From UMGS1532 sp045542355 (lineage in GTDB: Bacteria > Bacillota > Clostridia > Oscillospirales > Acutalibacteraceae): a stretch of DNA of 64,000 nt. Below, piece by piece: positions 1 to 7,338 of the stretch. Location: assembly GCA_045542355.1 (NCBI GenBank), contig JAZQKX010000031.1, positions 1 to 64,000 of the forward strand. The letters are read 5' to 3'. Position 1 is the first letter of the stretch; every line of letters starts with the position of its first letter. The position numbers and the translations under genes were made by a program. The notes under the pieces were generated by a model. The model saw only the letters and a list, made by a program, of their open reading frames with translations, had not been told where the DNA came from and did no database searches.

Positions 1-79
1 GTGCAGAATATTCGGCATTGGTTGCTATATTCTGCTCAAAAAGATAATCTGAAAATAATTTGCTTATTATTTTATCCAT
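1..79 (-). CDS. N-terminal fragment of hypothetical protein, runs off the window
   Basis: A minus-strand reading frame starts with ATG at 79 behind a strong GGGGGAG ribosome binding site (about 84-90) and stays open to the window edge, giving 26 residues that begin MDKIISKLFSDYLFEQ. I do not recognise the family. It is divergent from the HTH gene at 243, so the 80-240 interval is a shared regulatory region. Real start signals make it a likely gene, but nothing can be said about function. Confidence 0.5.
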   Translation of the reverse strand, partial: MDKIISKLFSDYLFEQNIATNAEYSA

Positions 80-157
80 ATGATCTCCCCCGTTCCCTGA
101 TTAAGTTTAAAACAAATATCAAAAAAAGTCTTATGCTGTCAGCATAGAAAAGAAAAT

Positions 158-206
158 GCCGTGCTTTGTGAGCTGAGTTGACAAAGCACGGCTTATTTGT
201 TATTAT
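158..206 (+). promoter_or_regulatory. Promoter with overlapping 12-bp inverted repeat (probable operator)
   Basis: A near-consensus sigma-A promoter is present: TTGACA at 178-183, 17-bp spacer, TATTAT at 201-206, with the HTH gene starting at 243. A perfect 12-bp inverted repeat, GCCGTGCTTTGT at 158-169 and ACAAAGCACGGC at 181-192, overlaps the -35 box and the spacer. Position and symmetry fit an operator, possibly for the HTH protein made just downstream. It also resembles a stem-loop terminator, with an A-rich flank on the left, so a second role is possible. Confidence 0.6.
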
Positions 207-242
207 AAAACACAAGAAAAGCGTTGAAATTTGGTGTGATTT

Positions 243-665
243 ATGGTGAAAGATACTTCAAAAATTGTAGAAGAACTCGGGCTCACGCCCGATTTTAAAA
301 CCTTTTATAACGAAAATAAAGATTATATGGTTAAGGAAGATTTATCTGCTATTTTAGATAAATTGGTAAAGAAATATAATCTTAAAAAATCTCAGATTAT
401 TCGCGCCGCTGAGATGAGCGAAGTTTATGCTTATCAGATTTTTTCGGGGCTCAGAGTGCCTGAACGCAAAAAGCTTTTATGCCTCGCTATTGCGATGAAG
501 TTGTCATTAGACGAAGTGCAAACCTTATTAAAGTGTGCCGGTTATTCAACACTTTATGTGAAACTTCCTTTTGATAGCATTGTTTTATACGGCGTGTGTA
601 AAAAATTATCTGTTGTAGAAATTAATGAAATTCTCTATGAATACGGGTTGGAAACCTTGGGGTAG
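243..665 (+). CDS. Small helix-turn-helix protein of a kinase-linked cassette
   Basis: 140 residues. The middle part (about 45-100) reads as an XRE-like helix-turn-helix: KKSQIIRAAEMSEVYAYQIF followed by a helix with SLDEVQTLLKCAGYS. No enzyme motif or membrane segment is visible. It lies 5 bp upstream of a zinc-ribbon membrane protein and one gene upstream of a Ser/Thr kinase, so the three are almost surely one operon. I infer that it is a DNA-binding output or autoregulator of the cassette, perhaps acting at the inverted repeat at 158-192. The ribosome binding site is weak, but the start is the first ATG of the frame. Confidence 0.75.
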   Translation: MVKDTSKIVEELGLTPDFKTFYNENKDYMVKEDLSAILDKLVKKYNLKKSQIIRAAEMSEVYAYQIFSGLRVPERKKLLCLAIAMKLSLDEVQTLLKCAGYSTLYVKLPFDSIVLYGVCKKLSVVEINEILYEYGLETLG

Positions 666-670
666 AAAGA

Positions 671-1864
671 ATGAAAAAATGTCCTAAATGTAAGGCGGAA
701 ATTGGGGAAGAAGCTCGGTTTTGTCTTTATTGCATGACCTCATTTGAGGAAAAGCAAACCATTGAAACTCCAAATGAAAATAACAAACGGTGGCTGATTA
801 TCATTGCCGCCGTTTTAGTGCTTATTCTTATTGTTGTCGGTATATTATTGTTTGCTCAAAAGGATAGGCCAAATAACGAAGGAATTGATAATTCGACAAG
901 TTCGTCTGTTAGTAGCAATTTGGATACTTCTAACGACAACACTACATCATCTGAACAGCAAAATAGTGAGCCACAAGGCAATGAAACATCTGCTCCCACA
1001 AGCAATAATCAAACACAAAGCTCTTCAAAAAACGAGGGTAACACCACTAATAATAGCTCTGGAAACACAACTACTAACAACTCAACTACGAATAGCAATT
1101 CAGAAAATAGCAACACAAATAATACAACCAATAGTACGCCAAACAGCACATCGACAAATTCCACATCAAGTAGCAATCAAACACAAACCTCATCAAAAAA
1201 TGAGGGTAGCACCACTAATGATAGCTCCAGGAACACAACTACCAATAACTCATCTACAAGCGGCAATTCACAAAATAGCACAACTAATAATACAACAAAC
1301 AGTACGTCAAACAGCACGTCAACAAATTTCACATCAAGCAGTAACAAAATCGAAACCGAAAATTCTAATACTAGCTCTTCATCATCCACAACAACTACAC
1401 CTTCACAGACTGCAATGGTTACTTATATTTACCGTGATGCCAAGTATGGCGATGATTTTTCTGTCAGCGCCAATTTGGAAAATGCTGTTGTTATAACAGG
1501 TGTAAAAACGACCGCTGCGGATGGCAAACACATAATCCCCGAAACATTAGACGGCAAAAAAGTTGTAGCAATTATGGCATTAGCTTTTTGTGATGACAAT
1601 ATCAGCAGCACCGTCAAAACCGTTATTGTTCCGTCATCGGTTAAAACTATTTGGAACAATGCTTTTGCAAATTGCTATAATCTAACCGATATTTATTTCA
1701 AGGGTAACGCCATTTATACCGAATCGAATGCGTTCCCCGAAACATCAAAACGTAACGGAACGCTAACTATTCACTGTTCAGCAAATTGTAGCGACAGAAA
1801 TTATAGATATTACAAAAATAGTGCATCAAATTATGATGCCGAGTATGAAGAATGGAACGGTTAA
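671..1864 (+). CDS. Zinc-ribbon, single-pass membrane protein with Ser/Thr/Asn-rich stalk and BspA-like LRR
   Basis: 397 residues with a clear modular plan. Residues 4-21 form a zinc ribbon (CPKC and CLYC pairs). One transmembrane helix follows at about 41-63. Residues 70-245 are a low-complexity Ser/Thr/Asn/Gln stalk built partly of a 56-residue tandem repeat. The C-terminus (about 250-397) resembles an LRR_5/BspA-like domain (IPSSV-type strands: VPSSVKTIWNNAFANCYNL). The topology predicted is a cytoplasmic zinc ribbon and an outward LRR. It sits between the HTH gene and the kinase, so a sensor role for the cassette is a reasonable inference. No Sec signal other than the membrane helix is seen. 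Confidence 0.8.
   Translation: MKKCPKCKAEIGEEARFCLYCMTSFEEKQTIETPNENNKRWLIIIAAVLVLILIVVGILLFAQKDRPNNEGIDNSTSSSVSSNLDTSNDNTTSSEQQNSEPQGNETSAPTSNNQTQSSSKNEGNTTNNSSGNTTTNNSTTNSNSENSNTNNTTNSTPNSTSTNSTSSSNQTQTSSKNEGSTTNDSSRNTTTNNSSTSGNSQNSTTNNTTNSTSNSTSTNFTSSSNKIETENSNTSSSSSTTTTPSQTAMVTYIYRDAKYGDDFSVSANLENAVVITGVKTTAADGKHIIPETLDGKKVVAIMALAFCDDNISSTVKTVIVPSSVKTIWNNAFANCYNLTDIYFKGNAIYTESNAFPETSKRNGTLTIHCSANCSDRNYRYYKNSASNYDAEYEEWNG
1001..1336 (+). repeat. Two tandem 168-bp coding repeats in the stalk region
   Basis: The stalk-coding DNA holds two imperfect copies of a 168-bp unit (56 codons), about 1001-1168 and 1169-1336. Both begin with AATCAAACACAAA-type sequence (at 1007 and 1175) and encode NQTQ-SSKNEG, NTTTNNS and NSTSTN blocks in the same order. 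The copies keep frame, so stalk length can change by whole units. Confidence 0.8.
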
Positions 1865-1868
1865 AACT

Positions 1869-2570
1869 ATGAATAGAGAACAATATTTAACCGCGCTATT
1901 TGATGCTTGTTCTTTGGTATCTGTGCTCAGCGATAAAAATGATTGTAGAGTGCTGAGGGTTAGAAACAAATCAACCGAGCAGGATATGGTTGTAAGAAGT
2001 TTCCCCACAGCAGTTTCGGCGTATGAAGAGCTTTATAACATAAGTGCGCAAAATTTACCGCTTATTTATGATGTTATAAACTGCGAGGATGGACAGATTG
2101 TTTTAGAAGAGTTCATTGAGGGTGTCACGATTTCCGAGGTTATGGAGAGCGGAAACTATCATTACTTAGGAACTCGCAAAGTTATACGTTCAGTTTGCCA
2201 TGCACTTAAAGTTTTGCACGAAAGGAACCTTGTGCACAGGGATATAAAGCCCGAAAATGTTGTGATAGGCAAAGATGGCAGGGTGGTTTTGATTGATTTC
2301 AATGCAGCTCGCAAAATTTCTTCTGCCAGTAAAGATACCGTTATAATGGGCACAGTCGGCTATGCATCTCCCGAACAGTTGGGAGTAGCTCAAAGTGATG
2401 CACGAACAGACATTTATGCCGTTGGTGTTCTGCTTAACGTGATGATTACCGGCAAACATCCGAGCGAAAAATTAGCAAAAGGAAAAGCTGGAAGAATCGT
2501 TCGAAAATGCACAAGCGTAAATCCAGACGAACGCTATCAAACAGCCGAAAAATTAGCGAATACATTATAA
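1869..2570 (+). CDS. Small Ser/Thr protein kinase-like protein with altered motifs
   Basis: 233 residues from ATG 1869, chosen because it follows the upstream stop (1864) directly and an upstream in-frame ATG at 1821 would overlap that gene by 44 bp. Kinase motifs: HRD at 123-125 with Lys127 and Asn130, a metal-site DFN (143-145) in place of DFG, SPE (167-169) for APE, and DIYAVGV for the DxWxxG helix. The usual beta-3 lysine position appears to be Arg43 (MVVRSF) and no glycine-rich loop is evident. It has no membrane helix, so it is cytoplasmic. It is the last gene of the HTH-LRR-kinase operon. Whether it is catalytic is open, given the changes. Confidence 0.82.
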   Translation: MNREQYLTALFDACSLVSVLSDKNDCRVLRVRNKSTEQDMVVRSFPTAVSAYEELYNISAQNLPLIYDVINCEDGQIVLEEFIEGVTISEVMESGNYHYLGTRKVIRSVCHALKVLHERNLVHRDIKPENVVIGKDGRVVLIDFNAARKISSASKDTVIMGTVGYASPEQLGVAQSDARTDIYAVGVLLNVMITGKHPSEKLAKGKAGRIVRKCTSVNPDERYQTAEKLANTL

Positions 2571-2583
2571 TTAATAGCTTTAA

Positions 2584-2615
2584 TCGACCCAGCAATTTTT
2601 TAATTGCGGGGTCGA
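2584..2615 (+). terminator. Stem-loop terminator after the kinase gene
   Basis: A 14-bp stem with one A-G mismatch: TCGACCC-A-GCAATT, loop TTTT, AATTGC-G-GGGTCGA. The following sequence is only moderately T-rich. It separates the kinase cassette from the next operon. Confidence 0.6.
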
Positions 2616-2682
2616 CACTTTGATTTCATCATATGCGATTATATGAATGAATCACTAATTAAGTTGCTTACCACAAAGTGTG

Positions 2683-2711
2683 TTGCTTACCGAAAACTTT
2701 TAAGGTATAAT
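2683..2711 (+). promoter_or_regulatory. Promoter of the CBASS-like operon
   Basis: TTGCTT at 2683-2688, 17-bp spacer, perfect TATAAT at 2706-2711. The first gene of the operon starts at 2742 behind GGAGGAA (2731-2737). Confidence 0.75.
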
Positions 2712-2741
2712 ATTTTTAATAAATTTTTGCGGAGGAATAAT

Positions 2742-3515
2742 ATGCCACAAATAAATTTAAATGATTTATATGTTTCAATGCAAAACGAAATGATAAGTCG
2801 GTTAAATATAGGGAAAATCGCCATTGCACACTCAGGAACAAAAGGCGACGAAACAGAATCCAACTGGGTTGAATGGTTTGAAAACTATTTGCCAAAGCGT
2901 TATAAAGTAGACAAGGGCATAATTATAGATTCGAATGGTAAGCAAAGCGACCAAATTGATATTATAATTTATGATACACAATACACATATCTAGTTTTTC
3001 GTCACGATAAAACATTGTTGATACCTGCTGAAAGTGTGTATGCTGTTTTTGAAGTTAAACCCAACTTAAATAAAACTAATATGGAATATGCTAGCGACAA
3101 GGTTAAAAGTGTTCGTGAACTATATCGTTCTTCTGCACCAATAAAATATGCTGGAGGTCAATACCCACCGAAACCATTACACGAAATCATTGGTGGTTTA
3201 TTAACAACCGGTTGTGATTGGGAAAGTCCGATAGCTTCAAATGTTGCAAAATACATAAATGGTGGTAGTAGACACGAGAGACTTGATATTGTTTCTTCAA
3301 TCAAAGATAGCACTTATATTGTAGATAACAATATTTTTGAGCAAAATTACAACGAAGAAGAAAAAGCCTCTATTCAATTTTGTGATGGTGAAGATTCTTT
3401 GGTATTCTTACTATTAAATCTTTTAAAAAAATTACAAGATATCGGTACTGTGCCTGCAGTTGATTTTTCACAATATGCCAAAAATATAGAATCAAAATAC
3501 TATAAGGAGACTTAA
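2742..3515 (+). CDS. DUF6602-type protein with PD-(D/E)xK nuclease-like motif
   Basis: 257 residues from ATG 2742, which has a GGAGG site 5-11 bp upstream; a longer frame from 2604 has no such site and lies before the promoter. The sequence matches my recollection of the DUF6602 family: ETESNWVEWFENYLPKRY, then SDQIDIIIYD and an AVFEVK strand. Asp73 and the E104-x-K106 pair are spaced as in PD-(D/E)xK nucleases, with Glu37 or Glu44 as possible partner residues. The rest is alpha/beta with no membrane helix or recognised ligand-binding domain. It is 8 bp upstream of a CD-NTase, the place often held by a CBASS effector. Nuclease action is inference from motif and context. Confidence 0.72.
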   Translation: MPQINLNDLYVSMQNEMISRLNIGKIAIAHSGTKGDETESNWVEWFENYLPKRYKVDKGIIIDSNGKQSDQIDIIIYDTQYTYLVFRHDKTLLIPAESVYAVFEVKPNLNKTNMEYASDKVKSVRELYRSSAPIKYAGGQYPPKPLHEIIGGLLTTGCDWESPIASNVAKYINGGSRHERLDIVSSIKDSTYIVDNNIFEQNYNEEEKASIQFCDGEDSLVFLLLNLLKKLQDIGTVPAVDFSQYAKNIESKYYKET

Positions 3516-3523
3516 TGTTATAA

Positions 3524-4846
3524 ATGGCGAAGCAAGCTGATTTTAATAAATTTTTAACCAATATAGAGCCAAGTAAAAGCACGGTTGAGTATATTAGTAG
3601 TGTTCAAAATAATCTGCGTGATTACTTGGAGACACACGAAGATTATAAATACATACACGTAGAAACGTTTTTATCGGGTTCTTACGCTAAACACACATCG
3701 ATACGACCTGTGTTAAATGATAAAAAGCGTGATGTTGATATTATAGTAGTAACCAACTATTCTTCACAGAATAGTTCTATTGATGTTTTAGAAGAACTCA
3801 GAGATGTATTGTTGGAAAGTGATAAATATAAAACCGCAACCATACAATCACATTCTATTGGAATTGAACTACAAGGAATTAATATTGATGTGGTACCTGT
3901 AATTGTTGATTCAAACGATGATGAGCTTTATTATATAGGTGACTCTAAAAACGGTTCTTGGATCAAAACTGATCCCAAAGGGCACAAAACTTGGTCCACA
4001 GAAGTAAACAAAAATAATAATACAGAATATAAACCACTTGTAAAAATCTTTAAATGGTGGCGCAGAACAAATTGTCCCAATACTGAAAAATATCCCAAAG
4101 GTATAACTTTAGAAAAGATTATTGCAGATAATTTAGGAGATTCTTCCTTAAGCACCGAAGATTTTTTCATTGGTACAATTCAAAACATAATATCTGCATA
4201 TAAGGAAGATTATGTAGACAAGGGAATAAATCCTGTTATATCTGATCCCTCTGATAAAATTGAAAATAATGATTTGTTAGCCGGATATAAAACAAGCGAT
4301 TTTAAAGCTTTCATAAATAAGCTATCAGAGCACGCTGATATTCTTAATACAAACGGTACAGAAAACGAAATATGGCGACAAATACTTGGAACAGAATTCC
4401 CTAAGGATTCGACAACTGCAAGCTACTCGAGTTTATCTAAAGCCATTACTTGCGAAACGTGTGTACAGGCATCTCACAAGCAAAAACCAATATGGCCTAT
4501 ACAACGCGGTGGAGCAGCGTTTATATTAGCAAAAGTAACTTCTCCTTTAGGTAACATGGTTGAGTATCAAAATAATGATCAACCACTTGATAAAGGTTGT
4601 TCATTAATCTTTAAAGCTATAACCGGTGTTAAAAAGCCTTACCGTGTGATGTGGCAAATAGTAAACACTGGCAATGAAGCTATAAAAGCAAACTGCTTAC
4701 GTGGAAATTTCGAAGCATCAGATATAGGTGATGATGGCAAAAGAGAGTCTACCTCTTATTCCGGTTCTCATTCGGCTCAATGCTTTATAATCAAGCGTGG
4801 TATTTGTGTGGCTAAAAGCAAAGAATTCATAGTTAATATTAAATAG
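3524..4846 (+). CDS. CD-NTase (SMODS nucleotidyltransferase) with probable AGS-C sensor domain
   Basis: 440 residues. The N-terminal half is a cGAS/DncV-like nucleotidyltransferase: Gly52-Ser53 (SGSYAKHTSIRP), the metal pair Asp70 and Asp72 (RDVDIIVV) and third carboxylate Asp122 (INIDVVPV), so the active site looks intact. A helical middle part contains KIFKWWRR and the family NLGDSS-type segment. From about residue 315 the C-terminus is beta-rich and resembles the AGS-C domain, thought to sense ligands in SMODS and cyclase proteins. Such enzymes make cyclic di- or trinucleotides that switch on a killer effector during phage infection (CBASS). No Cap2/Cap3 ubiquitin-like genes are adjacent, which suggests a minimal, type I-like layout. 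The AAGGAG site is 13-14 bp upstream of ATG, rather far. Confidence 0.88.
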   Translation: MAKQADFNKFLTNIEPSKSTVEYISSVQNNLRDYLETHEDYKYIHVETFLSGSYAKHTSIRPVLNDKKRDVDIIVVTNYSSQNSSIDVLEELRDVLLESDKYKTATIQSHSIGIELQGINIDVVPVIVDSNDDELYYIGDSKNGSWIKTDPKGHKTWSTEVNKNNNTEYKPLVKIFKWWRRTNCPNTEKYPKGITLEKIIADNLGDSSLSTEDFFIGTIQNIISAYKEDYVDKGINPVISDPSDKIENNDLLAGYKTSDFKAFINKLSEHADILNTNGTENEIWRQILGTEFPKDSTTASYSSLSKAITCETCVQASHKQKPIWPIQRGGAAFILAKVTSPLGNMVEYQNNDQPLDKGCSLIFKAITGVKKPYRVMWQIVNTGNEAIKANCLRGNFEASDIGDDGKRESTSYSGSHSAQCFIIKRGICVAKSKEFIVNIK

Positions 4847-4901
4847 CTAATTAGAATTCTAATACCATTCACTGGATAATAAATTTTAAGGAGTAAATAA
4901 T

Positions 4902-5273
4902 ATGAATATTTTAAGAGACTTACAAAAACTGACCTCTTCGTGCATTAAGCATTTTGACGAATTAAAAGAAGATAATAAAATACATTTATTAACCATTAAT
5001 TTAGATTCGCAATCTATTTGGGGAGGTAATGGTGATAGAGATAACGATTTGATATTTTATTTAACTAAAGAAGGATTATATTCAACTAACATAATCCAAG
5101 AATTTGGAATGTATCAAAAAAGTGACGGAATTGTTGCAAAAAAGACTTTACATGTAGAACTGATAGAATTACAAAACGCTTTAAATGGCGAGAATGCAAC
5201 TTTATTTAATATCGAATCATTTGTCAAATTTTACAATACTATCAGAGAGAAATATCCTGAAGATTTTAAATGA
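4902..5273 (+). CDS. Small protein of unknown function, third gene of the CBASS-like operon
   Basis: 123 residues, mixed alpha/beta, acidic, no Cys clusters, signal peptide or membrane helix. It begins MNILRDLQKLTSSCIKHFDE behind an AAGGAGTAAATAAT site. I do not recognise a family. It is 55 bp downstream of the CD-NTase with no terminator between, and the operon terminator lies just after it, so it is probably co-transcribed. It could be a regulator or accessory of the system, or an unrelated passenger. Confidence 0.6.
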   Translation: MNILRDLQKLTSSCIKHFDELKEDNKIHLLTINLDSQSIWGGNGDRDNDLIFYLTKEGLYSTNIIQEFGMYQKSDGIVAKKTLHVELIELQNALNGENATLFNIESFVKFYNTIREKYPEDFK

Positions 5274-5294
5274 TTAATTATAAATGGAAATATT

Positions 5295-5329
5295 TAATGG
5301 GACCATATTTTCACAATATAGTCCCATTA
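5295..5329. terminator. Bidirectional terminator between convergent operons
   Basis: TAATGGGAC (5295-5303) pairs with GTCCCATTA (5321-5329), extended inward by ATATT/AATAT. T-rich sequence follows on the plus side and A-rich precedes it, so it can serve both the CBASS-like operon and the opposing dGTPase operon. Confidence 0.75.
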
Positions 5330-5385
5330 GTTTATTTTATCTCATATATTATACATTATACACATTTATTTTCGCAAACAAAAAT

Positions 5386-6609
5386 TTAGAAATACTCATA
5401 ATACTTGATGTTATCAGTAAGCGTATCATCAATATGTAAATGTTTACATACATCAACGAAATAATCATCTGTCATACTTGCTATAAAATCCACCACTATG
5501 TCGTTTGAATCTGCGATGATTTTTCTTGAATTTCTTTCTCTGTAACAGTTCCCCAAAATGTTATCATTTAAATAATGCTTAAATACCGGAGACTTATAGT
5601 TCTTATTTTCAATATCATCAAGCAATTTGTTATACAATTTTTCCATTAATGGTTGGATTATATTGTAATACGGCTCGTTCAAACTATCGTCACAATAAAT
5701 TGTATAATTTTCCGTAATTAAATCTTCAAAGTCATCAAAAACCTCTTTATCCATATTAAGTGTTGGGGAATCGATGCTATTCTTAATTAAGTTTATAATT
5801 AAATTAGAAATTATATCGCTATTACGAACGCCTATAAGTCTTTTTTCTTTAAATTTCTCTTTGGTTATCATTCCGGCACGTAACATATCCTGTCTATCTT
5901 TGCCGGCATAAGCTATTCTATCACTAATTCTTACTACACAACCTTCTAAAGTATTTGGACGCAGTTTTTTATGATAGTTGTTATCTAAATAGCAGCACTC
6001 TAAAATCTCATCAAAGTCTTCAAAAGTTACCAATTTTGAAGGTTTATATTCCCTATATCCTTTTTCGCCATTATGAGAAAGTATTCCGCTTAAAGTTTGT
6101 AATGAAATATTAGTCCCTAATACATATCGATAAAGCCTTGCACTATGTACATTATGATTAAAATAGCGTATTGGTTTTCCCATTTGTTTACAACCTTCTT
6201 GATAACATTTACTTAAAAATTCCTCACCCTTATGGCCAAAAGGTGTATGACCGGTATCATGACCTAATGCGATTGCTTCGATTAAATCAAGATTAAGATT
6301 TAAAGCCCTTCCTATCGTTCTAGCGATTTTTGAAACAAATTGCACGTGTAATGCTCTGCGTGTAATATCATCGTTTTTATAGAAAGAAAAAACCTGGGTT
6401 TTATCCGAATATCTATTGTATAAAGGACTGTGTATAATACAATCAGTATCATACGAATATTGCGGTCTAATTATATCATAGCGCGGTGTTTTCATCCTAA
6501 TCGCATCACTACTTTTTGAAGCATATTTAGATAATTTATCGTCATTAGACGAATTTATAGATTCTAAATATTTCTTTTCAGCTGCAGTAAATTCAAAATA
6601 ATTACTCAT
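5386..6609 (-). CDS. dGTP triphosphohydrolase-like HD-domain protein
   Basis: 407 residues. HD-family residues typical of dGTPases are present: RRALHVQFV with the first His, ALGHDTGHTPFGHKGE with the His-Asp pair and downstream His, and RISDRIAYAGKDRQD with the later Asp. These enzymes split dNTPs to nucleoside and triphosphate. It is the last gene of a minus-strand operon, 12 bp after the Fic gene, with an AAGGAG site. dGTPases that starve phage of dNTPs are a known defence type, and the neighbours here fit that role better than housekeeping. Toxicity control by the Fic pair is inference. Confidence 0.88.
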   Translation of the reverse strand: MSNYFEFTAAEKKYLESINSSNDDKLSKYASKSSDAIRMKTPRYDIIRPQYSYDTDCIIHSPLYNRYSDKTQVFSFYKNDDITRRALHVQFVSKIARTIGRALNLNLDLIEAIALGHDTGHTPFGHKGEEFLSKCYQEGCKQMGKPIRYFNHNVHSARLYRYVLGTNISLQTLSGILSHNGEKGYREYKPSKLVTFEDFDEILECCYLDNNYHKKLRPNTLEGCVVRISDRIAYAGKDRQDMLRAGMITKEKFKEKRLIGVRNSDIISNLIINLIKNSIDSPTLNMDKEVFDDFEDLITENYTIYCDDSLNEPYYNIIQPLMEKLYNKLLDDIENKNYKSPVFKHYLNDNILGNCYRERNSRKIIADSNDIVVDFIASMTDDYFVDVCKHLHIDDTLTDNIKYYEYF

Positions 6610-6621
6610 ATATAACTCCTT

Positions 6622-7335
6622 TTATTCTTCCGCATACTCATGCGGGCGTTCTTTATAGTCTTTAACTTTATACTCGCCGATGGTGTCGTACTTGCTTGAT
6701 TTGGTCTCGGTGGGAGTATCAGTTTCGTTGTCTTCGCCGAGGATTGCATCGAAGAAGATGCGTTCAAGGTATTCGTATTTAGAATAAATGCCTTGGGAAG
6801 CCCAAACAAGAGCGTTACGCACGTAGGTTGAGTTTGTTTTAAAGAGTTCGTGTTCAACTTCAAATCCCATTGATTTTGCGAGCAGAACAGCGAACACTAT
6901 AACCGTCCTTGTATTACCCTCACGGAACGGATGGGTTTGCCAAACACTTGCTATAATACGAACAAGCTTGAAAACGATATCTTTATCATTGTCGCCGGTT
7001 CTTTTGAGCTTGGCGATTTCTTTTGTTGTTTCATTTAGCCGCTTTTTTATTTCTTTAGGATAAGCGTAACGAACAGTATCTCCACCGAGAACGTCTTCGT
7101 ATTTTACCATTTGAATTGAACGGAATTCTCCTGCCCAATCAAATATTTGACCGAAGATATTGCGGTGGATATCCTGCAAGGTTTCGGTGTTAAACTTTTC
7201 ATATTTATAATCATAAATCGCCGCCATAGCAAGACCGGTAATATCAGCCTCTGCCTTGCGTAGCAGTTCGGAATCTTTTATATCTGCTAAATTTTTAAGG
7301 ACGTCAACATCATCATATAAATAAGGGTCACGCAT
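6622..7335 (-). CDS. Fic/Doc family AMPylase
   Basis: 237 residues with the canonical Fic motif HPFREGNTRT at 135-144, including catalytic His135 and the ATP-binding Gly-Asn-x-Arg. The flap/target-dock region around FDWAGEFRS is also typical. Fic enzymes transfer AMP (or similar) from nucleotides to target proteins. The C-terminal 40 residues are charged and may be flexible. No inhibitory helix is visible within it; the inhibitor is most likely supplied by the upstream gene, whose stop is 3 bp before this start. This is the class I toxin-antitoxin arrangement. The dGTPase follows 12 bp downstream. Confidence 0.92.
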   Translation of the reverse strand: MRDPYLYDDVDVLKNLADIKDSELLRKAEADITGLAMAAIYDYKYEKFNTETLQDIHRNIFGQIFDWAGEFRSIQMVKYEDVLGGDTVRYAYPKEIKKRLNETTKEIAKLKRTGDNDKDIVFKLVRIIASVWQTHPFREGNTRTVIVFAVLLAKSMGFEVEHELFKTNSTYVRNALVWASQGIYSKYEYLERIFFDAILGEDNETDTPTETKSSKYDTIGEYKVKDYKERPHEYAEE

Positions 7336-7338
7336 TTG

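Noticed and set aside
158..192. Inverted repeat read as a simple terminator
   Set aside because: It overlaps a consensus promoter's -35 box and no plus-strand gene ends before it in the window, so an operator fits better.
831..1496. 221-residue plus-strand frame inside the stalk gene
   Set aside because: It is a shifted reading of the low-complexity repeat region with a Thr/Ile/Gln-rich, non-protein-like composition and no ribosome binding site.
2604..2741. N-terminal extension of the DUF6602 protein
   Set aside because: The extra 46 residues would be encoded across the terminator arm and promoter, without a ribosome binding site; ATG 2742 has a strong one.
3514..3522. ATG TTA TAA minicistron between the DUF6602 gene and the CD-NTase gene
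   Set aside because: Two codons only; more likely a chance result of the AT-rich spacer, though it lies close to the ribosome binding site.
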